A stretch of 8,951 nucleotides of DNA from Thiotrichaceae bacterium (lineage in GTDB: Bacteria; Pseudomonadota; Gammaproteobacteria; Thiotrichales; Thiotrichaceae): the NCBI GenBank assembly GCA_015494435.1, contig WGBH01000429.1:1-8951 (forward strand), in the 5' to 3' direction. The notes under the pieces were generated by a model, which did no database searches, had not been told where the DNA came from, and saw only the letters and a list, made by a program, of their open reading frames with translations. Made by a program: the position numbers and the translations under genes. Numbering within the stretch: the first letter of the stretch is position 1; every line of letters begins with the position of its first letter. Positions 1-7,448 of this stretch are shown piece after piece.

Positions 1-1
1 G

Positions 2-2554
2 GCTTCAATGAAAGCATTCAAAACATTATCATCCCCTTCATTACCTGCCTATACTGCTCGCCACTTACTGTTAGATGAAATGGCTTTGCGTAAAAAATTA
101 TTTTCTACTTTAAAAAACAATGATCAATTATCTAGCTATTCTCAAGCAACAAATCGCCCCGCTCATAACGATAAAATATTCAATCTGCCCTTACCTGATG
201 GCTCAATGCTTGAAGTGATTGCCACTGAATATTCTTTTATGGAAAAAAGCTTAGCGAAGAGATTTCCAGAGTTTAAAAGCTGGAAAGTACAAGCAACTAA
301 AAATAAAAAAATACACGGGAATATCAGTTTCACTGCAACTGGTTTTAATGCCATGTTGATACTAGAAAATGGCGATACTATCTTTATTGACCCCAATAAA
401 TCCGTCGAAGCCACAGCGAAGCAGTTAGAACAACATAAAAAACCTTATAACAGCTTTAGCAAACGGGAAAATAAACATTTATTTCAACATAAATTTTTAA
501 GGAAAGAAATTGTTATTCAACCCTCTAAAAATCAACCTCAAAAATTACTTAAACCACAGGCAAGACTTGCTAATTCACTCATTACTTATCGACTCGCCCT
601 TGCTGCAACGGCTGAATATACCGCCTTAAATAATGGCAGCAAAGAAAGCGCCTTTAGCGCCATGTATGTCACCATAGATCGTGTTAATACAATCTACAAA
701 CGTGATCTTGGCATACAGTTAAAACTTGTTGATACGGATAAATTAATTTACTTAAATAGAGAAGCTGACCCTTATAGTAATGGTGATGCTTATCAAATGT
801 TGGAAGAAAATATTGCTAATTTAGACGCTGTCATTGGTAAGAAGAATTACGATATTGGGCATCTTTTTGGCGGTGAGGGAACGGGTGGTTTGGCATTAAT
901 GAGCAGTGTTTGCAGAACGGATCAGAGCGCACATAAAGCAGGTGGAGTCACAGGTTCGCTTTCCCCTTATGGGGAGACTTTTGATATCGATTATGTCGCT
1001 CATGAAATGGGGCATCAGTTTGGTGCAACACATACCTTTAATAGTATTAAAGGCAGTTGTGGCGGTAATAATCGTGAAGCAAGTTCAGCCGTTGAACCTG
1101 GCAGTGGCAGCACCATTATGTCTTATGCAGGCATTTGTGGGACAGATAATTTACAAGCAAATTCGGATGCCGTTTTTCATGCGGTAAGCATTCAGCAAAT
1201 CAACGATTATATCCGCTACAGTGGCGAGGCAAATTGTGGAATAAGGAGCAATACGGATAATAATAATCCAACCATTGCAAGCACTCAAAGTTATTCTATT
1301 CCTATTAATACCCCTTTTTTACTAAAAGCCAATGCCAATGATATTGATCTTAGCAACAAAGATAAAAATGATGTTTTAACTTACACATGGGATCAAATAG
1401 ATGTCAATGGAAGCACCGTTGAAGTAGGCATTGATGCAGGTGATAACCCATTATTTCGTAGCTATCTACCTTCCTCTTCTAATCAACGTTACTTTCCACA
1501 ACTCAGCACTTTATTTGCTCAAGATCCAATAGAAGGCGAAACCATGCCAGTGACTAATCGAGAGTTAAATTTTGCAACGACCGTTAGGGATGGTAAAGGA
1601 GGAGTCGCACGCACTGATACAAAAATAACCACATCAGGAAATCAGGCATTTGAAGTCACATCGCATAAGAGCGAATTTTTATATCACATCGATGACCATA
1701 TTGAAGTTAAATGGAATGAAGCAAGCACTAGCTGGTCACCGATTAATTGTAATTCAGTCGATATCAAGCTTTTAACAGAAGATGGCACAACACAAGATTT
1801 ATTACTAAACACCCCCAATGATGGTATAGAAACAATAACGGTTACTCCAAACACCCCTCCGATAAAGAATGCACATCTTATGGTCGCCTGTAGTGATAAT
1901 ATTTTTTTTGCAATCTCTAAAGGAAAAATTACAATCGATCAGACCATTGCAGATCAAACACCCGCGATTGACAGTGTTAATTCATCACCTAGCCTTACTG
2001 AAGACGACAGTGGCTCTAAAATAGTGAATCACATTATCAGCTTCAACAATATTTTTGTTGCTGAAGGAAATAATGGGATTACAAAAGCAACCTTTACGCT
2101 TTATCTAAACCAAATCGCTACAGTAGATACCTTTATTGACTATACAACCATGAGTGATAGCGCGCAGGCGGATAGTGATTTCAATGCCAAAAGTGGTACA
2201 TTATCAATCCCAGCGGGAAAAACTAGTGGCACTATTTCTATTGATATCAAAGCAGATCAACAAATTGAACACGATGAAGTCTTTTGGCTATCACTCTCTA
2301 ATCCCAGTAATAATACGGTTTTAAGCAATAAAACAGCCTCTGCAACCATTATTAATGATGATAAAAAAATTGAAAGACCTGCTGATAAAGAAGTTCAAAG
2401 CAAAAACAGTGCAGGTGGCTCCTTTGGCAGTATATTAACTTTTTTGCTTATTTATATCTCTCTACTACGCTTGAGATTTAAAGCCAAGAGGTTCTCTAAA
2501 AAATCAACGCCCCTTCAACTAAAAAGACTGAGCAAATATTCGTGGAACAAATAA
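2..2554 (+). CDS. Secreted reprolysin-like zinc metalloprotease with Calx-beta domain and GlyGly-CTERM anchor (5' end probably cut)
   Basis: Residues are counted from the ATG at 8. An N-terminal propeptide-like region (about 50-135) precedes the catalytic domain (about 194-410). The zinc site HEMGHQFGATH has H332, E333, H336 and H342, and the Met-turn is IMSY with M371; this is the metzincin/M12B-like signature. Then come two beta-sandwich regions (about 425-543 and 549-655) and a Calx-beta domain (about 679-785, ending IINDD). The tail has GGSFG (803-807), a hydrophobic stretch (about 808-823) and a K/R-rich end, matching GlyGly-CTERM; such proteins are normally exported by type II secretion and processed by rhombosortase. 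No signal peptide follows the ATG at 8 and the frame is open to the window edge, so the real start is probably upstream. The zinc protease assignment is firm; the substrate is unknown. Confidence 0.88.
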   Translation, partial: ASMKAFKTLSSPSLPAYTARHLLLDEMALRKKLFSTLKNNDQLSSYSQATNRPAHNDKIFNLPLPDGSMLEVIATEYSFMEKSLAKRFPEFKSWKVQATKNKKIHGNISFTATGFNAMLILENGDTIFIDPNKSVEATAKQLEQHKKPYNSFSKRENKHLFQHKFLRKEIVIQPSKNQPQKLLKPQARLANSLITYRLALAATAEYTALNNGSKESAFSAMYVTIDRVNTIYKRDLGIQLKLVDTDKLIYLNREADPYSNGDAYQMLEENIANLDAVIGKKNYDIGHLFGGEGTGGLALMSSVCRTDQSAHKAGGVTGSLSPYGETFDIDYVAHEMGHQFGATHTFNSIKGSCGGNNREASSAVEPGSGSTIMSYAGICGTDNLQANSDAVFHAVSIQQINDYIRYSGEANCGIRSNTDNNNPTIASTQSYSIPINTPFLLKANANDIDLSNKDKNDVLTYTWDQIDVNGSTVEVGIDAGDNPLFRSYLPSSSNQRYFPQLSTLFAQDPIEGETMPVTNRELNFATTVRDGKGGVARTDTKITTSGNQAFEVTSHKSEFLYHIDDHIEVKWNEASTSWSPINCNSVDIKLLTEDGTTQDLLLNTPNDGIETITVTPNTPPIKNAHLMVACSDNIFFAISKGKITIDQTIADQTPAIDSVNSSPSLTEDDSGSKIVNHIISFNNIFVAEGNNGITKATFTLYLNQIATVDTFIDYTTMSDSAQADSDFNAKSGTLSIPAGKTSGTISIDIKADQQIEHDEVFWLSLSNPSNNTVLSNKTASATIINDDKKIERPADKEVQSKNSAGGSFGSILTFLLIYISLLRLRFKAKRFSKKSTPLQLKRLSKYSWNK

Positions 2555-2561
2555 AAATTTT

Positions 2562-2577
2562 TGTGACATTATTCACA
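2562..2577. promoter_or_regulatory. CRP/Vfr-type binding site
   Basis: TGTGA-cattat-TCACA is an exact match to the two half-sites of the CRP consensus with the correct 6-bp spacer, lying 8 bp after the protease stop codon. A weak -10 candidate, CATAGT at 2599-2604, would put a start near 2611 and the site centre near -41.5, the class II activator position, for a transcript running into the VWA operon. The palindrome is seen directly; its binding by CRP and the promoter are inferred. Confidence 0.45.
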
Positions 2578-2607
2578 TTATATTTATCTAAAAATTGCCA
2601 TAGTGCA

Positions 2608-2780
2608 GTACCAAGGAAGTTCCAAGCAATGATTCTACCAATCTTACTTGCCCTTTTGTCCCTGTTTGAACCATCTCAATCGTTGCGTAGAGCGACTATG
2701 CGCCTCTTGAGATGCTCCAATCAGGAACAAAAAATCAGCGCAATTATGGGTAAAATCATTACTTGAAACTTCCTTAATAC
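2608..2780. repeat. 173-bp long imperfect palindrome (MITE-like or structured RNA element)
   Basis: The outer arms 2608-2639 and 2749-2780 are inverted repeats of 32 bp with 27 Watson-Crick matches and 5 C/A mismatches. Inside, 2654-2664 pairs with 2722-2732 (one mismatch), 2672-2679 pairs perfectly with 2707-2714, and 2685-2690 pairs with 2696-2701 around a 5-nt loop. All helices share nearly the same centre (about 2693-2694), so either strand folds into one long hairpin. There is no T-run after it, so it is not a classic intrinsic terminator, and no clear target-site duplication is visible. It could be a miniature inverted-repeat element, a regulatory RNA, or the leader of the VWA transcript. 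Confidence 0.8.
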
Positions 2781-2805
2781 AAAAATATTTCATGAGGGAA
2801 CTAAA

Positions 2806-5229
2806 ATGAAGAAAATTATTTTTACTTTACTATTTTTATTACTAACACCGTTGTCTGTTAATGCTGAAGAGCAGCCACAAGCGATGATCGTTTTCGATGC
2901 TTCAGGTAGCATGTGGGGAAAAATTAATGGTGAAGCAAAAATAGGGATCGCAAAACAAGCCTTAAACAAGGTACTGGTCGATTGGAATGAAGATTTACAT
3001 CTAGGTTTAATGGCTTATGGGCATAGAAAAAAAGGGGACTGTAATGATATTCAAACACTGGTTCCTATTGGAGAACTTAATAAAAAAGCTATGATTTCAA
3101 AGGTAAAAGCGATTAAGCCGAAGGGAAAAACACCGATTAGTCTCTCACTTAAAAAAGCGGCAGAAGAGTTGCGTTACACCGAAGAGAAAGCCACTATTAT
3201 CCTAATTAGTGATGGCAAAGAAACCTGTGATGCTGACCCTTGCGCAACCGCTAAAGCATTGAATGGCGAGGGCATCGATTTTATTACCCATGTGATTGGT
3301 TTTGATGTCGATAAGCAAACCGATGAGCAACTCAAATGTATTGCTGATTCGACAGGTGGCGAATATTTTTCAGCCAAGAATGCTTCCTCATTAAATGAGG
3401 CAATGGGTAAAATAGCTCAGACGGTTCAAAAGAAAGAAGTGAAAAAGCCTGAAGCCCCTGTTGTAAAAAAATTAAAGAAAAATTTAGAAATAACGGCTAG
3501 TGAAAAAGAGAAGGGGAAATGGATTCAAGCCTCTCACTCTATTTATAAAAATGATGACGGTGAGCGAGGTGATTATGTAACAAACTGCTCCTCTTACAAA
3601 CAAAAAGCCTGTTTCAAAAAAATACCTGTAGGAAAATATCTAATTGAATCAAGCTATCATAAATTAAAAGTAAAGACTCCCTTGGAAATTACTACAGGTG
3701 AGGTTGCAAAATTGCATATTGTGATGGGTCAAACGGGGAAAGTTGAGATTACCGCCAGTGAAAAAGAGAAAGGGAAATGGATTCAAGCCTCTCACTCTAT
3801 TTATAAAAATGACGAAGGCGAGCGGGGTGATCATATGGCAAGCTGTTCTTCAACTAAAGCGAAGGCTTGTGTTAAGCAAATCCCTGTTGGTCAATATACG
3901 ATTGAGTCAAGCTATCATAAATTAAAAGTAAAGACTCCCTTGGAAATTACTACAGGTGACGTTGCAAAACGGCATATTGTAATGGGGCAAACGGGGAAAG
4001 TTGAGATTACTGCCAGTGAAAAAGCACAGGGAAAATGGATTAAAGCCTATCATTCTATTTATAAAAATGACGAAGGTGAGCGTGGTGATTATGTGGCAAG
4101 CTGTTCTTCGTCTAAACCGAAGGCTTGTGTTAAGCAGATCCCTGTTGGTCAATATATTATTCAATCTAAATCTAATCTTAAAAAATTCAAAAAAGATACT
4201 ATGATTGAAATTAAGTCAGCTGAAACAACTAAAACCCACATTATTTTTGTTCAATTCCAGATAGTCTCCAACTGCTCTGATAAAAGCGCAGATATAAATC
4301 ACGAAGTTTATGCCTCTAATGGACGCATGGTTTATGCAAAACAGGCTAAATGTTCTGATGTATTCCAAGTAGGGATTGATAAGGGCGATTACACGCTTGA
4401 ATCAACGCTTAATAATCAAACTAAAACAACAAAATTTAGCGTAGGGGCTGATCATCCAAGTCAAATCACTATTGATATGCAAAATATCAATAAAGAGCCT
4501 TCTCATCAAGATCTTATCGATGCTGATAAAAAGGGTCAGTCATCCATAAAGACTAAAGAAGAAGCGACCTCACAGCAAGAGCCTCAGGTAAAGAAAATGC
4601 CCATTGATAATGAGAAGTTAACCAAAGGACTAGCTGATCTTGGTAAGCAGATGGAAATGATGTCAAAGCAAAATCCATCCATTACGGATAGAAAAATAAT
4701 TGATGAAAATGGCAATGTTGATCTTCCTAGTGTGGATGAGGTACAAGGCGCAATGCGTCAAGCGGGTGCTTTACTGAATGGTTTGCGTAGTTTAGGCAAA
4801 GGTTTGGAAAAAGAGCCTTTGCAAGGAATGAAAGAAGCGATGCGCGCTTCACTTCCTAAATATCAAGCAAGTGTGGAGTGTTATCAAAATGCCGACGATC
4901 TTGATAGCGTAAAGCAATGCGAAGTGCTGGAAAAAGAGTTAGTTGAACTGGCGCGCGATAAGTTTCAGTTAGTAACGGGGTTTAAAACCGATAAAGTAAT
5001 AAAAATAAAACCACATAGTGAATGGAATGATGAGATTAAAAAGCAGACTGTCACTAAAAAACAAAATGAACTAAAAGAAATAAAGTTGACAGTGCAATGT
5101 TTTGATCAAGGTGCAGGTTTTCTGGAGGTTCAAGATTGTATAAAAAATGACGGAAAATATACAGCCAAGAAGTCAGAATTTGAGCAATTAGGTAATTTTC
5201 TGAATGCATTTGGCGGCATGGCAAAGTAA
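2806..5229 (+). CDS. Exported VWA-domain protein with tandem 86-residue repeats
   Basis: An 807-aa protein. It starts with a signal peptide (residues 1-20, hydrophobic core then VNA cleavage site). A von Willebrand factor A domain follows (about 26-205) with an intact MIDAS: D31-x-S33-x-S35, T109 and D136, so it should bind a divalent metal and a protein partner. From 227 come three copies of an 86-residue module (LEITASEKEKGKW-like start, paired Cys, IPVGxYxIES), then a fourth, degenerate copy to about 560. A Lys/Gln-rich linker leads to a C-terminal region with two C-x12-C motifs (C692/C705 and C765/C778). The RBS GAGGGA at 2794-2799 fixes the start. The modules look like extracellular beta domains, perhaps PEGA/Ig-like. 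Periplasmic or surface location is inferred; the function is unknown. Confidence 0.9.
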   Translation: MKKIIFTLLFLLLTPLSVNAEEQPQAMIVFDASGSMWGKINGEAKIGIAKQALNKVLVDWNEDLHLGLMAYGHRKKGDCNDIQTLVPIGELNKKAMISKVKAIKPKGKTPISLSLKKAAEELRYTEEKATIILISDGKETCDADPCATAKALNGEGIDFITHVIGFDVDKQTDEQLKCIADSTGGEYFSAKNASSLNEAMGKIAQTVQKKEVKKPEAPVVKKLKKNLEITASEKEKGKWIQASHSIYKNDDGERGDYVTNCSSYKQKACFKKIPVGKYLIESSYHKLKVKTPLEITTGEVAKLHIVMGQTGKVEITASEKEKGKWIQASHSIYKNDEGERGDHMASCSSTKAKACVKQIPVGQYTIESSYHKLKVKTPLEITTGDVAKRHIVMGQTGKVEITASEKAQGKWIKAYHSIYKNDEGERGDYVASCSSSKPKACVKQIPVGQYIIQSKSNLKKFKKDTMIEIKSAETTKTHIIFVQFQIVSNCSDKSADINHEVYASNGRMVYAKQAKCSDVFQVGIDKGDYTLESTLNNQTKTTKFSVGADHPSQITIDMQNINKEPSHQDLIDADKKGQSSIKTKEEATSQQEPQVKKMPIDNEKLTKGLADLGKQMEMMSKQNPSITDRKIIDENGNVDLPSVDEVQGAMRQAGALLNGLRSLGKGLEKEPLQGMKEAMRASLPKYQASVECYQNADDLDSVKQCEVLEKELVELARDKFQLVTGFKTDKVIKIKPHSEWNDEIKKQTVTKKQNELKEIKLTVQCFDQGAGFLEVQDCIKNDGKYTAKKSEFEQLGNFLNAFGGMAK
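3484..4257 (+). repeat. Three in-frame tandem repeats of 258 bp inside the VWA gene
   Basis: Units begin at 3484, 3742 and 4000 with an exact period of 258 bp (86 codons). Units 1 and 2 share long identical stretches at their 5' and 3' parts, while units 2 and 3 agree best in the middle, so unit 2 is a mosaic. The 3' third of unit 3 has diverged. A fourth, protein-level-only copy follows at about 4258-4485. The pattern indicates fairly recent duplication or gene conversion. Confidence 0.92.
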
Positions 5230-5273
5230 TTTTCTAACACCAAAACAGATTCCTAAATAAGAGAGGTAATATC

Positions 5274-6305
5274 ATGAGTAATAACTGGTTTCTAGACTAT
5301 GATGATGGTAAAAAAATAGGTCCTATCTCACAAGATGAAGCACGCGACTATGTAAAAAAAAATAAAGAGGGCTTTGCATGGAAGGAAGGCTTTAGTGATT
5401 GGCAGCCCATGTCATCCATTAGTGAATTAACGGATAATAAAAATCCTTTTTCAAGCAGAGCCTCCGCCCCTCCTTCACGCATGGCAGGTGTTGATACCCA
5501 GCGAGCGGATGAGATTGATTATAAAATCTTTGGTGAGGATATCCAGTACGTTGAAATAGAGCTTGACCCTGAAGAAAGCGCAGTGGCTGAAGCAGGATCG
5601 ATGATGTATAAAAACAGTCACATTGTAATGGACACCATCTTTGGAGATGGTTCGGGTTCAAAAGAGGATTCGGGCGGTTTTTTTGGTAAATTAGTCGGCG
5701 CAGGTAAGCGTCTTATTACAGGTGAAAGTTTATTTACCACCGTCTTTACTCATAAAGGGGCAGGTAAAGCAACTGTTGCTTTTGCAGCGCCTTACCCAGG
5801 GCGAATTATCCCTGTCAATTTGGCAGAAATGGGCGGTAAAATTATTTGTCAAAAAGATTGCTTTCTCTGTGCCGCTAAGGGCGTTGCGATTGGTATCCAT
5901 TTCCAGAAAAAAATCCTCACGGGCTTATTTGGTGGTGAAGGCTTTATTATGCAAAAGCTTGAAGGTGATGGTTTAGCTTTTATTCATGCAGGCGGTATGC
6001 TAAAAGAAATCGAACTCAAAGCAGGGGAAACATTACATTTAGACACAGGTTGTCTAGTTGCAATGGAACCCACTGTTCACTTTGATATTGAACAGGCAGG
6101 TGGTATTAAAACGGGCTTATTTGGTGGCGAAGGTTTCTTCTTTGCTAAACTGCAAGGCCCCGGACGTATTTGGGTGCAGTCACTCCCCTTCTCTCGCTTA
6201 GCAGGTCGTATGTTATCCGCAGCTCCTCAAGGCGGTGGTAGCGATAAAGGTGAAGGATCAGCATTAGGTGTATTAGGAGATATCGTAATGGGCGATAGGC
6301 ACTAA
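5274..6305 (+). CDS. GYF_2 domain plus AIM24 family (TIGR00266) protein
   Basis: A 343-aa protein. Residues about 4-50 (WFLDYDDGKKIGP..., then WKEGFSDWQPM) match the GYF_2 domain, a small putative protein-interaction module. After a short linker, residues about 80-315 are an AIM24/TIGR00266 domain with the family's internally repeated beta pattern: TGLFGGEGF occurs twice (216-224 and 280-288), each followed by a KLxGxG motif. No signal peptide or membrane span is seen, so it is probably cytoplasmic. The RBS GAGAGG (5261-5266) lies 7 nt before the ATG. The gene starts 44 bp after the VWA stop with no terminator between, implying co-transcription. The bacterial role of this family is not established. 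Confidence 0.9.
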   Translation: MSNNWFLDYDDGKKIGPISQDEARDYVKKNKEGFAWKEGFSDWQPMSSISELTDNKNPFSSRASAPPSRMAGVDTQRADEIDYKIFGEDIQYVEIELDPEESAVAEAGSMMYKNSHIVMDTIFGDGSGSKEDSGGFFGKLVGAGKRLITGESLFTTVFTHKGAGKATVAFAAPYPGRIIPVNLAEMGGKIICQKDCFLCAAKGVAIGIHFQKKILTGLFGGEGFIMQKLEGDGLAFIHAGGMLKEIELKAGETLHLDTGCLVAMEPTVHFDIEQAGGIKTGLFGGEGFFFAKLQGPGRIWVQSLPFSRLAGRMLSAAPQGGGSDKGEGSALGVLGDIVMGDRH

Positions 6306-6332
6306 AAAAGCTGTCTCTAAAAAGAAACAATA

Positions 6333-6370
6333 TAGATATATACGCAATGAATCCTTATACTATTGCGTAT
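6333..6370 (+). promoter_or_regulatory. Possible promoter with 9-bp operator-like palindrome
   Basis: ATACGCAAT at 6340-6348 is repeated perfectly inverted at 6362-6370, with 13 nt between. A -10 candidate TATACT (6356-6361) and a weak -35 TAGATA (6333-6338), 17 bp apart, place the palindrome over the spacer, the -10 and the expected start near 6368. This fits a repressor site for the ATPase gene at 6397. No T-run follows, so a terminator is less likely. The inverted repeat is certain, its role inferred. Confidence 0.4.
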
Positions 6371-6396
6371 TATCATGACTAAATCATCAAAATAAA

Positions 6397-7248
6397 ATGA
6401 AACTCTCCTTACAAGCATTCCAAAATTTATCCCATAAATCCATTACCCTACTAGGCATGTCAGGTGTAGGAAAGACCTATCTCTCTAATATTTTACGCAA
6501 AAATAAATGGTTTCACTATTCCGGTGATTACCGTATTGGCACACGTTATTTGAATGAACCTATTTTAGATAATATCACCCAGCAAGCAATGACTGTGCCT
6601 TTTTTAAGGGACTTATTGCGCTCAGATTCAATTTATATTCGTAATAATATAACCGTCGATCACCTTAAACCCGTTTCTAGTTTTGTGGGTAAATTAGGAA
6701 ATCCTGAACTCGGTGGTATGTCGCTTAAAGAGTTTAAACGTCGTCAATACTTACATTACGAAGCGGAAGTTGCGGCAATGAAAGATGTGCCTAGTTTTAT
6801 CCAGAAAGCATATGATGTTTACGGCTATAGCAAATTTATTAATGATGCAGGAGGCAGTGTTTGTGAGCTGGATAATCCAGACGTTTTAAAAGTGTTGGAA
6901 GAAAACACCATTATTATTTATATCAAAACCAATAAAAATGATGAAAAAATACTGATAGAACGTGCTAAAACCTCACCCAAACCCCTTTATTATCGTCCTG
7001 AATTTCTTGATCAACAACTCGAAATTTATATGACTGAACGCGATATTCCCTATGTCACCATGATTGACCCTGATGACTTTGTACGCTGGATATTCCCGCA
7101 GCTCTTTTATTCCCGTATACCACGTTATGAGGCAATTGCAGATCAATACGGTTATACGATCAGAACCGAAGATTTATATCAAGTAAAAACAGAAGCTGAT
7201 TTTATGTCATTAGTTGAAAAAGCGATTGAAGCCGATGAAAGCAAATAA
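6397..7248 (+). CDS. P-loop ATPase/kinase-like protein, function unknown
   Basis: A 283-aa protein with a Walker A motif GMSGVGKT at residues 20-27, right after a short beta strand (SITLLG), so an NTP-binding P-loop fold is clear. FINDAGGS (147-154) follows the F-I strand and may be the acidic Walker B-like segment. A second hydrophobic strand, TIIIYIKT (about 171-178), and later charged helices fit a compact nucleotide-kinase-like core. There is no signal peptide or membrane span. No Shine-Dalgarno sequence is obvious before the ATG at 6397, but an A-rich leader is present and no better in-frame start fits. It lies 91 bp after the AIM24 gene and upstream of the separately promoted metA. I do not recognise a specific function; a small-molecule kinase is possible but unproven. 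Confidence 0.83.
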   Translation: MKLSLQAFQNLSHKSITLLGMSGVGKTYLSNILRKNKWFHYSGDYRIGTRYLNEPILDNITQQAMTVPFLRDLLRSDSIYIRNNITVDHLKPVSSFVGKLGNPELGGMSLKEFKRRQYLHYEAEVAAMKDVPSFIQKAYDVYGYSKFINDAGGSVCELDNPDVLKVLEENTIIIYIKTNKNDEKILIERAKTSPKPLYYRPEFLDQQLEIYMTERDIPYVTMIDPDDFVRWIFPQLFYSRIPRYEAIADQYGYTIRTEDLYQVKTEADFMSLVEKAIEADESK

Positions 7249-7274
7249 AAGAATATGCATAAAATAATGAGAAT

Positions 7275-7303
7275 TTGACCTAATAGAAGTTCTCTCTTAG
7301 TAT
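7275..7303 (+). promoter_or_regulatory. Sigma70 promoter of the SAM-II/metA transcript
   Basis: The -35 TTGACC (7275-7280) and -10 TAGTAT (7298-7303) are separated by exactly 17 bp. The predicted start, near 7310, lies about 10 nt before the riboswitch aptamer, which makes this the natural promoter for the metA leader. It sits after the stop of the ATPase gene, so metA has its own transcription unit. Confidence 0.6.
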
Positions 7304-7318
7304 TCGCTATCCAATACG

Positions 7319-7371
7319 ATGCGCCGATTTGATACAGATTGCGGGCGCTCTACAAATACTGCTAAAGAGGT
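7319..7371 (+). promoter_or_regulatory. SAM-II (SAM-alpha, metA motif) riboswitch aptamer
   Basis: The arrangement matches the SAM-II consensus: stem P1 (GCGCC 7321-7325 with GGCGC 7344-7348), a loop starting GATTTG and ending ATTGC, a linker containing CAAAT, then the conserved GCTAAA (7361-7366) followed by AGAGG. AUUUG (7327-7331) can pair with CAAAU (7353-7357). The equivalent pair in the well-studied metX aptamer, as I recall it, is AUUUA/UAAAU, so this looks like a compensatory change. SAM-II senses S-adenosylmethionine and controls methionine biosynthesis genes. Here it sits directly between a promoter and a terminator in front of metA, which strongly supports the call. Confidence 0.87.
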
Positions 7372-7384
7372 GATACATATTTAG

Positions 7385-7421
7385 AGCCTGCTTTAGTGAT
7401 TAACTAATAGTGGGCTTTTTT
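7385..7421 (+). terminator. Intrinsic terminator, expression platform of the SAM-II switch
   Basis: AGCCTGCT (7385-7392) pairs with AGTGGGCT (7409-7416) through 8 pairs including two G-U, continued after a one-base bulge by TTAGT/ACTAA around a 5-nt loop. Six T residues follow (7416-7421). It lies between the aptamer and the metA start, so it is an attenuator rather than a gene-end terminator. Confidence 0.85.
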
Positions 7422-7448
7422 ATGCCTACAACAAATAAGGATACAACC

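Noticed and set aside
906..1187. 93-codon open frame inside the protease gene
   Set aside because: Alternative-frame shadow across the zinc-site coding region with no independent support.
2542..2766. 74-codon open frame after the protease
   Set aside because: It overlaps the protease end and runs through the long palindrome; no RBS, no recognisable protein features, and its composition follows the inverted repeat.
2763..2791. Promoter TTGAAA ... TATTTC just before the VWA gene
   Set aside because: It would start transcription inside or after the ribosome binding site, leaving no usable leader.
6340..6370. Terminator for the VWA/AIM24 operon
   Set aside because: The hairpin has a 13-nt loop, an AT-rich stem and no T-run on either side.
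7370..7384. Tiny GTG leader-peptide frame (GTG ATA CAT ATT TAG) after the aptamer
   Set aside because: Only four codons, no methionine codons beyond the start, and the SAM-II aptamer already explains the regulation.
7410..7448. GTG at 7410 or ATG at 7422 as the metA start
   Set aside because: Both lie in or directly against the terminator hairpin and lack an RBS; AAGGA at 7437-7441 points to 7449, where the conserved MetA N-terminus begins.
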